Shown: positions 28,187-37,877, counted from the stretch's first letter. The stretch: 64,000 nt of DNA from Salinimonas profundi (GCF_014750655.1 NZ_JABBXD010000005.1:202203-266202), one strand, 5' to 3'. A program made the numbers and translations. Notes: generated by a model from the letters alone, not told the origin.

Positions 28187-29356
28187 TTAATCGTAGGATG
28201 ACAGATAATAACGGGCTATCAGAGGCAGGTTGGCACTGCCAAGTAGCTGCGCCTGATCTCCAAGGCTACCGCTATAAAACACTGGCTTTTTCACGCCGCG
28301 CCAATCACCGCTATCCAGACTCGCTGCGATCCGTTCCACAATCAACGCTTTGAAATAAGGTGCCATGCTACCATCGATGATTATATTGCCCGCATCGTGG
28401 ATAGCCTGGGCGATAATGCTGGCCTGCACAAGCGCCTGGGTAGCGTCATCCAGCCAGTTATCCACCTTTTTACGTATCTCAGGTGGCAGTGCATGAATAT
28501 CAGATTGCAGGGTTTCCCAGTCTGTTTGTCGTAAGTCCTTGCGTAATTGATTCAGCGATGCAAATTCAAGTAATTGGCCGACCTTCCCGTTGACACTTAC
28601 AGGAAGCGAGCCCAGCGCGCCCGCATTGCCGGTGCGTCCTTCAATCACCTGCCCATTGAGGACAATTCCCCCGCCGATAAAGGCACCAATATGAAAGTAG
28701 GTAAAGCTGTCTTTGACAGGCAGTTTGCCAAACAGTAACTCCGCCGAGCATGCGGCAGTATCATCATTACACAAATAGACAGGCAGCTGGCAACGCTCTG
28801 CCATCGCCACCTTGATATCAAAATCGCGCCAGTGCTCAAGCTCACTATCAGATGCTGAAGATTGCGGCCACTGCCACAACGCGAACGGCATTACAATGCC
28901 CATGCCGGCTACGCGTTCCCTGCCGCTTTCAGGCAAACACGAGTAAAGCAAGGCAAGGTTGTTTTCAACAAAATCCAGCACCCCGCCGGGTGTGGGCGCC
29001 GTCACGGGCTGTTCAATGCAATGCCGTACGTTTCCGCAAAAATCGATGATTGTCAGGACCAGGCGCTGGCGGCCAATCTTCAGACCAATAGAAAACGCAC
29101 CGTGGGGATCCAAGCTGAATGGCACCCGGGGCTGGCCCTTGCTGCCTTTTACAGGCTGACCGGCTTGTAACAGGCCGGCCTCTTCAAGCCGATTGATGAT
29201 AATTGTGGCAGATTGCGCGGAAAGCCCTGTTTTGCGGGCAATCTCAGCTTTAGGTAATGGCCCGTTTGTCCTGATGAGCGTGAGCACGTAGCGCTCATTG
29301 GCGTGACGAATCCGGCTTTGACCTTTTGCAATTTCCCTTATCGTTTCAAACATCAA
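28187..29356 (-). CDS. ROK-family transcriptional regulator
   Basis: 389 aa. N-terminal winged HTH (GPLPKAEIARKTGLSAQSATIIINRLEEAGLL, about 30-63), then an ROK sugar-kinase-like fold with NDDTAACSAELLFG and IGGGIVLNGQVIEGRTGNAGALG. The zinc-binding Cys cluster that follows this point in NagC/Mlc is absent. It is divergent from a sugar permease-sugar kinase operon, so it is probably that operon's sugar-responsive repressor. Confidence 0.85.
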   Translation of the reverse strand: MMFETIREIAKGQSRIRHANERYVLTLIRTNGPLPKAEIARKTGLSAQSATIIINRLEEAGLLQAGQPVKGSKGQPRVPFSLDPHGAFSIGLKIGRQRLVLTIIDFCGNVRHCIEQPVTAPTPGGVLDFVENNLALLYSCLPESGRERVAGMGIVMPFALWQWPQSSASDSELEHWRDFDIKVAMAERCQLPVYLCNDDTAACSAELLFGKLPVKDSFTYFHIGAFIGGGIVLNGQVIEGRTGNAGALGSLPVSVNGKVGQLLEFASLNQLRKDLRQTDWETLQSDIHALPPEIRKKVDNWLDDATQALVQASIIAQAIHDAGNIIIDGSMAPYFKALIVERIAASLDSGDWRGVKKPVFYSGSLGDQAQLLGSANLPLIARYYLSSYD

Positions 29357-29511
29357 TAATGTGTCCTGAATATACTTCTACTGGCTATGTGGAGCAGCGC
29401 AAACAAATAACCGGACTCCGTATAATTTTTTAAGTAAACAAAGTTGATTTAATAATTCAATTTTTACATACTGGCGGCAAATTGTTAACAGTTAAACGAA
29501 GGCTGGCTGAT
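29357..29511. promoter_or_regulatory. Divergent control region of the ROK regulator and sugar operon
   Basis: 155-bp AT-rich intergenic region between the ROK regulator and the permease. The AT-rich block about 29428-29462 is where a ROK operator would be expected; no exact palindrome was found. GAAGG at 29498-29502 serves the TTG start at 29512. Confidence 0.35.
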
Positions 29512-30807
29512 TTGAACAACACCGCCCCCGCCCTGATCCCTGCCGGTAACAGAATTCAGTTTATTCTGCTTGCTCTGTGTTTTGCAGCATGGGGAACGGC
29601 TGCCAACATGACTGATCCGCTGGTCAGCGTATTTAGCAAAACATTCAGCATGAGCGCATTACAGTCTGCACTTGTGCAGTTTTCCTATTATGGCGCTTAC
29701 TTCTGTCTGGCTATTCCGGCCGCGCTGATTAACAAAGTATTTTCGTTTAAAACGGGAATGTTAATGGGTCTGGGAATGGCCTGCACGGGTGCCTTTCTTT
29801 TTTATCCAGCCAGTCAGGCCATGACTTACGGGTATTTTCTGGCTGCCTTGTTCATTTTAGCTGGCGGGCTATCTATTCTAGAAACGTCGGCCAACCCCTA
29901 TGTAATGAAACTGGGCAGCGAAGCAACCGCTACCCGAAGACTGAATCTGGCCCAGGCGTTTAACCCTCTGGGTACGAATCTGGGCGTATTTCTGGCGGCG
30001 ACGCTAATTCTGCCAAACTTAAGCAGTGCCAATGCAGCAGCCAGAGCGACAATGAATCAGATGCAACTTAATGAGGTGGTAAGTGCCGAGCTTAATGCAG
30101 TAATGACCCCCTATGTAGGAATGGCGGGATTTCTGGCATTACTCTGGATTGCATTTGCTCTGTGCCGACCAGGCGTGTCATCAGCGCATAGTGAAAAAGC
30201 GCTAGTGACAGAAAGTATGGGCCGTCTGCTACGCCTGCCACATTATCGCTTTGGCGTCGCTGCCCAGTTTTTTAATGTTGGTGCGCAAACCTGCATGTGG
30301 ACGTTTACAATTCAATATGTGATGAAAGCACTTTCAGCAGATGAAGTTACCGGCGGTCACGTACTGCAGTACAGCATGATCCTGTTTCTGATTTCACGAT
30401 TTGTTATGACCTGGCTGATGGGACGGTATTCCCCATCCCGCCTTCTGGCTCTGATGAGTGCTACCGCCATTGCACTATGTCTTGTTGTTATCATGAGTCT
30501 GAATGTGACTGGAGTTATTGCATTGATTTTAGTGTCTGGTTGTCTCTCACTCATGTTTCCCACAATTTATGCGCTATCCTTACACGGACTGGGTGATGAT
30601 GCGAAGCTTGGTGCTGCCGGTCTGGTGATGGCTATTCTCGGAGGCGCTCTGTTTCCAATGTTGCAAGCGTATGTAATGGATACTTCGGGTGTCGGAACAT
30701 CGTTTATCATCCCCGCGGGGTGCTTTGCATTTATTACTACTTACGCCTGCTACATCATTAAAACGCAGGGCAACGTTTCGGTAACCCACAATGAAAAGAG
30801 GACGTGA
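29512..30807 (+). CDS. FucP-family sugar MFS permease
   Basis: TTG 29512 with GAAGG 10 bases upstream is chosen over TTG 29482, which lacks a site; no ATG is available. 431 aa, about 12 membrane helices. It matches the FucP/glucose-galactose group: CFAAWGTAANMTDPLVSVF, QFSYYGAYFCLAIPAAL, LETSANPYVMKLGSE.TATRRLNLAQAFNPLGTNLG. Proton-coupled hexose import is likely. Coupled to a PfkB kinase by stop-start overlap and divergent from a ROK regulator; fructose or a related hexose is a reasonable guess only. Confidence 0.87.
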   Translation: MNNTAPALIPAGNRIQFILLALCFAAWGTAANMTDPLVSVFSKTFSMSALQSALVQFSYYGAYFCLAIPAALINKVFSFKTGMLMGLGMACTGAFLFYPASQAMTYGYFLAALFILAGGLSILETSANPYVMKLGSEATATRRLNLAQAFNPLGTNLGVFLAATLILPNLSSANAAARATMNQMQLNEVVSAELNAVMTPYVGMAGFLALLWIAFALCRPGVSSAHSEKALVTESMGRLLRLPHYRFGVAAQFFNVGAQTCMWTFTIQYVMKALSADEVTGGHVLQYSMILFLISRFVMTWLMGRYSPSRLLALMSATAIALCLVVIMSLNVTGVIALILVSGCLSLMFPTIYALSLHGLGDDAKLGAAGLVMAILGGALFPMLQAYVMDTSGVGTSFIIPAGCFAFITTYACYIIKTQGNVSVTHNEKRT

Positions 30808-31766
30808 TGCAAATACTATGTTTAGGTGAAGTACTAGTTGATATGCTGGGTCAAGACGTAGAACAAAACGGTGAATCCAGCCGTATGTTCCGTCCTTATG
30901 CCGGTGGCGCCCCTGCCAATGTTGCCGTCGCTGTGGCAAAACTTGGCGGCAGCAGTGCTCTGATATCTAAAGTAGGTAACGACAGCTTCGGTAAAATGCT
31001 GGTGACGACACTAAAAAGCTACGAGGTAGATGACCGGTTTATTGCCACCAGTGAAGGAAAAACAGCGCTGGCCTTTGTTGACCTGGATGAACAGGGAGAG
31101 CGAACCTTCGATTTCTATGTGGAAAATGCTGCCCATAAGGATATTACAAATGACGATGTCGAGAATGTAGCGCTGGATCAGCAGACGCTTCTTCACCTTT
31201 GTTCGGGCTCTTTTTCGACCGCTGGTCTGCGTACATCAACCACCACATTGATTCAGCGCGCGCACTCCTGCGATGCCCCGCTGTGCATGGACATCAATTT
31301 TCGTCCGGGATTTTGGCAGGATCCGACCCAGGCGCCGGCGATCATTGATAACGCAGCCAGACAAATGAATATCATCAAAGCCAGCCACGAAGAGCTTGAG
31401 GCTCTGTATGGTGAGCATGCCAGCGATAAAGTGCAGCAATGGCATGAGGCCGGCGTGGCCCTCATTCTTATCACAGATGGCGGACAGCCAGTCTCCTACA
31501 TCAGTACTGCCTCATCCGGCAGCTTCGCCGTACCAGCCACATCCGTCAAAGATACCACTGCGGCTGGCGATGCATTTATAGGTGGGCTTCTGTATCAGCT
31601 TGCAGCATCGGTTTCTGGCGGCGCGCAGCTGGAAACGTTTTTAAGCGATAATGACAATATTGTGATGTTACTGGATGTGGCTACCCGTTGTGGCGCTGTC
31701 GCAGTATCCCGGTTTGGCGCATTTGATGCCCTCCCCTCACGCGCAGACATTATCAGTACCGACTAA
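30807..31766 (+). CDS. PfkB-family carbohydrate kinase (fructokinase-like)
   Basis: ATG 30807 overlaps the permease stop (TGATG); a GTG three bases earlier is possible. 319 aa. Motif 1 GGAPANVAVAVAKLGG near residue 33 and motif 2 DTTAAGDAFIGGLLY with the catalytic Asp. The CLGEVLVDMLG start and FRPYAGGAPANVAV resemble bacterial fructokinases. It would phosphorylate the sugar brought in by the upstream permease. Confidence 0.87.
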   Translation: MQILCLGEVLVDMLGQDVEQNGESSRMFRPYAGGAPANVAVAVAKLGGSSALISKVGNDSFGKMLVTTLKSYEVDDRFIATSEGKTALAFVDLDEQGERTFDFYVENAAHKDITNDDVENVALDQQTLLHLCSGSFSTAGLRTSTTTLIQRAHSCDAPLCMDINFRPGFWQDPTQAPAIIDNAARQMNIIKASHEELEALYGEHASDKVQQWHEAGVALILITDGGQPVSYISTASSGSFAVPATSVKDTTAAGDAFIGGLLYQLAASVSGGAQLETFLSDNDNIVMLLDVATRCGAVAVSRFGAFDALPSRADIISTD

Positions 31767-32049
31767 CCCTTTTTTACTTACTTCCGGTGCAAAACTGCAA
31801 CATCGTGCACCGGATAAACATCTGCCATTTTAATCTTTCAGCTTCGGGCGCACAGTTTTTTGCGTCTCCTCGCGTCGACCCATCCCCTATACCATCTGGC
31901 CTGACGTACTGTTTCTTTTACTAAGTAAGAATACGTAGACGCGTGTAAAAACATTTTTGCATACCCTTTGCATACAGTTGCAGCAGACAATTTTTTCGTA
32001 TCTGTTTTTTGTAGTAAAGCAGCGTTTTGTAAAAGAATCAGGATGACAT
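31767..32049 (+). promoter_or_regulatory. Intergenic region with an 11-bp-period direct repeat
   Basis: 283 bp without a gene. TTTGCATAC occurs twice in tandem (31956-31964, 31967-31975), one helical turn apart, about 75 bp before the next ATG, suggesting a regulator site. An AAAAGAATCAGGATG ribosome region precedes the 32050 ORF. Confidence 0.3.
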
Positions 32050-32604
32050 ATGGCGTCTTACAAGGGTAAAAATATCGATTTTATAGTGGCAACTGACGAG
32101 GATGACGAAGGAGCATTATCCAGGGTATCGGCAATATCTTCCTCTTTTCCTATGGCAAAGATTATTGTCGTTGATAGCTCAGGTGATGCCCACAAGTCTC
32201 AGTCCCGTTTACGTGAAACCCTGTCATTGCTTGGTAAAAAAGCACACTATGTAGCTTGCGACAAACAATGCCGTTATACCTGTTATCAAAAAGCACTGGA
32301 TTGCCTGGAAGGTGATTATGTCGCCTTTCGCACAGATAACGGTATGATAGATGAAGCGTTAACTGCGCTTGGTTTTGGTGAAGGATTTGAAGAAGATATC
32401 CTTATTACCCACCCGGCGATTCGCGTTACAGCTGAAAATCAGAACACCCCAGCAGAAACCATTGAGGCGATGCTGTTTAAGCGCACATTCGTAGAGCAGA
32501 CAAATGCATTTGCCAATCCGGATAGTTTTGATGAAAAATCATTTATCACCAAGGCATTGCGCGCTGCAAACTGGCGCATGGAGCCGTCTTTCAGAGCAGC
32601 ATAA
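32050..32604 (+). CDS. Unknown protein with weak glycosyltransferase-like pattern and Cys cluster
   Basis: 184 aa, no signal peptide or membrane helix. DFIVATDEDDEGALSRVSAISSSFPMAKIIVVDSS and QKALDCLEGDYVAFRTDNG recall the start and DxD region of GT-A (family 2) glycosyltransferases, but the fold would be truncated and the DxD is not intact. Four cysteines cluster at residues 70, 74, 78 and 85. It is monocistronic, with its own upstream repeat and terminator, next to a TonB receptor. Function unknown; the glycosyltransferase link is weak. Confidence 0.6.
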   Translation: MASYKGKNIDFIVATDEDDEGALSRVSAISSSFPMAKIIVVDSSGDAHKSQSRLRETLSLLGKKAHYVACDKQCRYTCYQKALDCLEGDYVAFRTDNGMIDEALTALGFGEGFEEDILITHPAIRVTAENQNTPAETIEAMLFKRTFVEQTNAFANPDSFDEKSFITKALRAANWRMEPSFRAA

Positions 32605-32622
32605 GTCACTCAGACAGCCAAT

Positions 32623-32651
32623 AAAAAAGCCGGCGTTTTGCCGGCTTTTTT
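32623..32651. terminator. Bidirectional terminator before the TonB receptor gene
   Basis: A6, GCCGGC-GTTTT-GCCGGC, T6: a perfect stem with T-tracts for both strands between convergent genes. Confidence 0.9.
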
Positions 32652-32666
32652 GCATTTGGATGAAAA

Positions 32667-35522
32667 TTACATCTTATAGCTGATTGTCACATAGCCAAAG
32701 CGACCAATGTTGTCGTAAGCTGCGTCGCCGCTTCCCGTGCCGGTGGTTCCCAGCGGTAGGGCGCGATTAAACAGATTATCGACTCCGACTGATGCACTAA
32801 TGCCGTTTTTAAAGTTGTAACCCACTGTCACGTCAGTAATCGCGTAGGACGCATAGGTCATACGGCTGCTTGGGTTAGGGTTCAGTGCCAGAGCCTGATT
32901 ATCGTAAAGATTCACTTCATCGATAAAGCGTGTTTTCCAGCTCGCTTCCCAGTCACCGCGATCATAGTTCAGGCTGAATGTTCCCTGCCATGTGGCTTCA
33001 CCATCCGTGCCTGCATACTGATAAAAGTCTTCAGGATCATCCTGGAAGGGGAACTCTTTACGCTCATCCAGATAAGTGGCAATGATGTTGGTGCGAAATG
33101 CGCCGCCCAGTGCATCAAAGTCATAGCCGAATTCAAAATCCACACCTTCAGCTTCCTGACCGGCAAGGTTCAGTGCATAACTGCGGATTAACGTCACCTC
33201 ACCCACATCGTTGCGGGTAATGAGATTACAGTATTCATTGTTAATCCCATTCTGCGAATCGACACAGCGATTAAGAATAGTTTGCGCACCCACTGTTGAG
33301 ATAGCATCAGTCAGCTCGATCTTCCAGTAATCCACCGTTGCCGTGAATCCTTCAAACCACGCTGGTGTATACACCAGGCCTAATGTCTCCGACGTTGATT
33401 GCTCAGCACCCAGCTCGCGGTTTCCGCCCGTTTCACCTTCCAGCGTCTGAGAGTCATAGTTGGAGTTAAATCCGGCAGGAATGCCTAACGCTGCACAATT
33501 GGTGCGTCGTTGTTCACTGTCTTCCAGTTCTGCCAGATTAACCTCGCGACATGGATCATCGACTCTGAAGAAAGTTTGGCTTGCTTCACCAAACAGCTCT
33601 CCGATGTTAGGCGCACGCAGCGCTGATGAACGGGTTGCACGCATACGAAGATCGTCGACAATTTCCCAGTCCAGACCCAGCTTCCAGCTGGTCGCATTGC
33701 CGATAGACGTGTAATCTGCAATACGGATGGCACCATCCACTGTCATCATATTGATGCCAGGCAGATCAGCCAGTACAGGGACTGTCAACTCGGTGAAAAC
33801 TTCTGATACCTCATAATATCCGCGATCTTCACCCAGCGCGTTAAAGAAAGTGCCCGCAGCATTTTCCGGTTCGTTAATCTGGCTTTCTTCTTTGCGGTAT
33901 TCAACACCGGCAGCGAAGCCAACATACCCGGCTGGTAGCTCATAAATGCCTGAATTAGACACTGAGCCGCCCACGTTATATTGTTCAATTTTGCTGGTAC
34001 CGACAGACGTAGTATTGATGTAATCAATAGCTGCATCGCTTGGCGCTCCGAAGCCCATGATATTGACAGGGACACATCCGGCTGCGCGTGCATCTTCGTC
34101 AGCACACACAATCTGACCATCTACTTCAACGGCGTTAAGCGCATTAAAGTAATTTGCCATGATCATGTTATTGCTGTTAGCGCGCTCAAGCTCAGTCTTA
34201 CCATAATTGATAAACGCCTCGTATTCCCAGTAGTCATTGAAGACACCTTCTACGCCAAGAACAATACGGGTTGTTTCACGTTCATCATTTTCAGTGCGTC
34301 GGCCCAGATCGGTCATCATGCGATTGACCATGATGCTGTCGAGGCCCTGCTCGTCCATGTATTGCGCTACGGAATCATCCAGAAAGGCATTTTCACGACT
34401 GATAGTATTTTGCGGGTCGAAGAAGAAAAACGCAGGTTGTCCCAGGCTTTCTGCGCGGGTCCGTGCATATTTTGCCTGCGCATAAATCTGCGTGCTGTCG
34501 TTAAGATCGTAGTTACCCTTAATATTAAAGTTTGTACGATCGAAGGCCGGTTGTAAGTCAGTAAACTGTCGCAGATTGAAAAAATCACACGGCCCGGCGC
34601 AGGAGAGTTCGTCGACACTGTCGCCTAAATACACCTCTTTGAGCGAACCATCACTGTTAAACGTTTTATCGTAACCCGCACCAAAAACACCTTTATTGTT
34701 CAGCGCGTAATAGCCGGCATTGGGGGTGTAGATGTTGTCCGGATAATCCAGTGAGTTAAGCTGTTCTTCGGTCCGTTCCTGACCAAAAATGCTGGCATAG
34801 CTCATGTTGCGATATGAGGTGGCAGTCCAGGGATTATCCAGCGCATTCAGGCGGTTCTGACTGCTGTATTCAGCGGCGACGGCAATATTGCCGCGGTCAT
34901 TGTCAAAATTCAGACCATAGGACGCCTGATATTTTTCATTTTTATAATCATTATCGTTGGCGTAGCCGCGGGTCGCGCTAATATCAAAGCCTTCAATATT
35001 CTTCTTAAGAACGAAGTTAACGACACCCGTTACCGCGTCAGCGCCATACACCGCTGATGCGCCACCGGTAATAATTTCTACGCGCTCTATCCAGGATGTT
35101 GGAATAGTATTGGTATCTACAGACGCGGTCCCAGCCGAGCTTGAAACGTGGCGTTTACCGTCAACCAGCACCAGCGTGCGATCAGTTCCCATCCCACGCA
35201 GATCCAGAATATTAAGCCCTGCAGTGCCAATATACTGGCCCGAGTTTGCCAGAGAATAGGTGTTCGCCAGCGCAGGTAATTCGTTAAGCACTTCACCGAT
35301 ATTCATGGCACCGGTATTTAACAGTGACTCACCGCTTAATACGGTGACCGGAGATGGCGCGATGGCGCCCTGACGTGAAATTCTTGAACCTGTGACCTGA
35401 ATTTTTTCAACCGCAGCATCCTGCTGCGCAGTGTCCTGTTGTGCAAAGGCAACACCTGTCGACAGTGCAACACTGCCGACCATTGCCATTTGCACAGCAT
35501 AAGCAATTTTTTTCATCTTCAA
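32667..35522 (-). CDS. TonB-dependent outer membrane receptor
   Basis: 951 aa. Signal peptide ending GVAFA/QQD, a TonB-box-like EKIQVTGSRIS, plug domain (about 50-170: PVTVLSGESLLNTGAMNIGEVLNELPAL, VDGKRHV, IERVEIITGGASAVYGADAVTGVVNFVLKK), then a 22-strand-type barrel ending GRFGYVTISYKM. The plug style is that of the carbohydrate/peptide receptors common in Alteromonadales rather than siderophore receptors. No ExbBD or transporter adjoins, so the ligand is unknown. Confidence 0.92.
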   Translation of the reverse strand: MKMKKIAYAVQMAMVGSVALSTGVAFAQQDTAQQDAAVEKIQVTGSRISRQGAIAPSPVTVLSGESLLNTGAMNIGEVLNELPALANTYSLANSGQYIGTAGLNILDLRGMGTDRTLVLVDGKRHVSSSAGTASVDTNTIPTSWIERVEIITGGASAVYGADAVTGVVNFVLKKNIEGFDISATRGYANDNDYKNEKYQASYGLNFDNDRGNIAVAAEYSSQNRLNALDNPWTATSYRNMSYASIFGQERTEEQLNSLDYPDNIYTPNAGYYALNNKGVFGAGYDKTFNSDGSLKEVYLGDSVDELSCAGPCDFFNLRQFTDLQPAFDRTNFNIKGNYDLNDSTQIYAQAKYARTRAESLGQPAFFFFDPQNTISRENAFLDDSVAQYMDEQGLDSIMVNRMMTDLGRRTENDERETTRIVLGVEGVFNDYWEYEAFINYGKTELERANSNNMIMANYFNALNAVEVDGQIVCADEDARAAGCVPVNIMGFGAPSDAAIDYINTTSVGTSKIEQYNVGGSVSNSGIYELPAGYVGFAAGVEYRKEESQINEPENAAGTFFNALGEDRGYYEVSEVFTELTVPVLADLPGINMMTVDGAIRIADYTSIGNATSWKLGLDWEIVDDLRMRATRSSALRAPNIGELFGEASQTFFRVDDPCREVNLAELEDSEQRRTNCAALGIPAGFNSNYDSQTLEGETGGNRELGAEQSTSETLGLVYTPAWFEGFTATVDYWKIELTDAISTVGAQTILNRCVDSQNGINNEYCNLITRNDVGEVTLIRSYALNLAGQEAEGVDFEFGYDFDALGGAFRTNIIATYLDERKEFPFQDDPEDFYQYAGTDGEATWQGTFSLNYDRGDWEASWKTRFIDEVNLYDNQALALNPNPSSRMTYASYAITDVTVGYNFKNGISASVGVDNLFNRALPLGTTGTGSGDAAYDNIGRFGYVTISYKM

Positions 35523-36105
35523 TTCCTAAAGTTTTATTAATTTTTCCACAAAGACTTATGCAGAATTCTTTATTTCTTATTATTTAAAGGCAGACACATT
35601 TTAATGATTATTAGATATAAAACTCAACAAATTATACTTTTTTGAATGAAAAACATCCGTAAACATTAATTTAATCGAAATTTATTATTTAAGAAAATCT
35701 AATTTGCTCAACGAATAATCAATACGTTTTACTGAATTTAAAAAAGCTCGTCAGCCCAGCATAAACGTACCGCAACGGTAAGACACATGGCGTTTTCAAA
35801 AAAGCTTAAAAGTTACTAAAACGGCAATAAAAATTGAGTATTAATAAGAAAATAATAAGAGAAACCCTATGAACTAATTACAAATACAATGAACTTTATT
35901 CAGTTAACATTATGTTAAAAGTGTAATTGGAATTTTTAAATTAATACAAAAGCATTAGTTTTGATAATTTTTTAATCAAGACTTGTTTGTTTTTAAATCA
36001 GAATTAGCGGGCATACATTTTGATTGAGTTTCTAATGTAGTTTTCATGAATTAGTTATCAATGCAGATGACTATTTTCATCACATATTTTGCCAGGAGGA
36101 CACAT
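35523..36105. promoter_or_regulatory. Long AT-rich divergent region
   Basis: About 580 bp, strongly AT-rich, between the divergent TonB receptor and barrel protein genes. No coding frame of merit, no clear Fur, ArcA or FNR palindrome, and no strong hairpin was seen. The only firm element is AGGAGGA at 36094-36100, the ribosome site of the barrel gene. The length suggests long leaders or several regulator sites. Confidence 0.35.
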
Positions 36106-36705
36106 ATGAATACTTCAACAAAATTATCAGCAACACTTTCAGCTACGCTGTTAACTGCAGGACTAACTTCAGCTAACGCGATGGCACAAGTTACCGAGAA
36201 TACGCTTCAAAAACACGAAGGCGTTTATGTAGGCGGTAACTACGGGTATTTGAAAGTAGATGGTCAGGATGACTTTGATGACGACAATGATGTCTGGCAA
36301 GGGCTGGTCGGCTACCGCTTTAATCGCTACATCGCGATTGAAGGAAGCTATATCGATTTTGGCGACTACGGTTCAAGTCTCGCTAATGCGGATACCGACG
36401 GGTATACAGCCGCCATTAAAGGCATGCTGCCAATCAGTGAAAACTTTGCGCTTTTTGTGAAGGGCGGACAGTTATGGTGGGAAAGTGACTACGCCATAAA
36501 TGAATTCGGCGGCAGCTTTGATGATGAAAGTCTGTTCATTGGCGCCGGTGTTAATTATGCCATTACACGCAATTTGAGCGTAAATGCCGAATACACCATA
36601 TATGACGCTGACCTGGACGCTGACGAATTTTCTGAAAATATAGACGATGCAGACTTTGATACTGACCTGAAACAGGCCAGTCTGGGTATCGAATACCGGT
36701 TCTGA
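36106..36705 (+). CDS. Small outer membrane beta-barrel protein (OmpA/OmpW-like fold)
   Basis: ATG 36106 follows a perfect AGGAGG; an in-frame ATG at 36061 lacks a site. 199 aa. Signal peptide ends NAMA/QVT. Eight alternating strands follow, e.g. GVYVGGNYGYLKVDG, WQGLVGYRFNRYIAIEGSYIDFGDYG, ASLGIEYRF at the C-terminus with terminal Phe. Acidic loops (DDFDDDNDV, DADLDADEFSENIDDADFDTD) may bind cations. No peptidoglycan-binding domain is present, so it is a barrel-only protein. Confidence 0.8.
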   Translation: MNTSTKLSATLSATLLTAGLTSANAMAQVTENTLQKHEGVYVGGNYGYLKVDGQDDFDDDNDVWQGLVGYRFNRYIAIEGSYIDFGDYGSSLANADTDGYTAAIKGMLPISENFALFVKGGQLWWESDYAINEFGGSFDDESLFIGAGVNYAITRNLSVNAEYTIYDADLDADEFSENIDDADFDTDLKQASLGIEYRF

Positions 36706-36737
36706 TCCCAAATTATCTAGTAATGATTAAAGTCAGT

Positions 36738-36763
36738 AAAAAGGCCCAGAGAGGGCCTTTTTT
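36738..36763. terminator. Bidirectional terminator between barrel gene and lysR
   Basis: AAAAAGGCCC-AGAGA-GGGCCTTTTTT between convergent genes; the right arm touches the stop codon of the LysR gene. Confidence 0.88.
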
Positions 36764-37676
36764 ATGCTGAGATGCTCTTGGATGACACATCGTCAAACCA
36801 ACTTCTAAGATTCACGATAGCAGCCTGTGTCTTTGCCGCAATGCTGTCACGCTGCGGTGTGACCGCATAGACGTCATAACTTCCCATGTGCCAGTCTGGT
36901 AGCAGCTGAACAAGCTTGCCACTGCGCAGGTGATGCCTGACTTCTGGTTCAGGCAGAAGTGCGTACCCGAAGCCGTCAAGAGTAAGCTGAATGACCGCCT
37001 GCATGTTGTTAACACGTACACGCGGAGTATGAAGTTCGGTGGCAGCACCGGATGGCAAATGCGTAATTTGGGTAAACCTGCGACTGACGGCATTGTGCGC
37101 TACATAACTGTAGGCCTGTAACTCGTCAGGATGTTTAGCTTTCTCTACCGCCAAAGGATGTTGAGAATCTACACACATAACCAAATCCCATTTGGCCAGA
37201 TGGCGTGCGATTAGGTTCGAAGAAGAAAGCGGCCCAATACAGATGGCAAGATCAGCGCCGGTAGCAATAATATCTACCGGATCATCAGTCAGCGTCAGGT
37301 CAATTTCAATCTCACCAAACTCTTCAATTAGCTGTTTTATAGGCCGGCTAAGCAAACCGCCGCCAAAACCAATGGGAGCGATCAATTTTAGCTGGCCGCT
37401 CGGGGTGTTCTGTAATCTTTCTAACTGGCGCTGCGCTTCTTCGGCTGTTGCCAGTAGTTGCTTGGCCGTTGTGTAATAAATTTGACCGGCTTCAGTCAGC
37501 GTCTGCTTACGCGTACTGCGATTAAACAGCGACAAGCCGATATCCTGTTCCAGCTTTGCAATTTGCTGCGAGACTGCTGATGCCGTCATATTGAGCTGAA
37601 GTGCTGCCTGGCTCATACTTCCTGTTTCAACGGTTCTGGCCAGAACCTGCAAGGCTTTTGTCAGCTTACTGTTCAT
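36762..37676 (-). CDS. LysR-family transcriptional regulator
   Basis: 304 aa. N-terminal winged HTH (VETGSMSQAALQLNMTASAVSQQIAKLEQDIGLSLFNR, about 16-53), linker helix, and a LysR substrate-binding domain (about 90-300: GQLKLIAPIGFGGGLLSRPIKQLIEEFGEIEIDLTLTD). It is divergent from the PepSY-DUF2271 gene, but that promoter holds a Fur-like box, so the LysR target is uncertain. Confidence 0.9.
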   Translation of the reverse strand: MNSKLTKALQVLARTVETGSMSQAALQLNMTASAVSQQIAKLEQDIGLSLFNRSTRKQTLTEAGQIYYTTAKQLLATAEEAQRQLERLQNTPSGQLKLIAPIGFGGGLLSRPIKQLIEEFGEIEIDLTLTDDPVDIIATGADLAICIGPLSSSNLIARHLAKWDLVMCVDSQHPLAVEKAKHPDELQAYSYVAHNAVSRRFTQITHLPSGAATELHTPRVRVNNMQAVIQLTLDGFGYALLPEPEVRHHLRSGKLVQLLPDWHMGSYDVYAVTPQRDSIAAKTQAAIVNLRSWFDDVSSKSISA

Positions 37677-37745
37677 TTTTTAAGTTTCCCTTACTTAACC
37701 TTTAAGTATTTTAACATTGCCCGATCTGCGCGCTAACTTTACCAT

Positions 37746-37766
37746 AAATGAGAATAAATATCATTT
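37746..37766. promoter_or_regulatory. Fur-like box upstream of the PepSY-DUF2271 gene
   Basis: AAATGAGAATAAATATCATTT is framed by the 6-bp inverted repeat AAATGA/TCATTT and contains the GAGAAT and ATCATT half-sites of the Fur consensus. A further ATGAGAAT occurs at 37790-37797. It lies in the divergent region between lysR and the PepSY gene. Confidence 0.55.
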
Positions 37767-37877
37767 AGCTTTGTAACAAGATTTGTATAATGAGAATACG
37801 CTGTTTAGACCAATGCACTCTGCAATTTTACGATGAAACGAACACATCGTTAGTCCAATGGTTACTCAGAGGCTACG

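Noticed and set aside
33981..34556. A 191-codon open frame antisense to the TonB receptor
   Set aside because: It lies wholly inside a clearly coding receptor barrel; the product is Cys/Ile-rich and resembles no protein.
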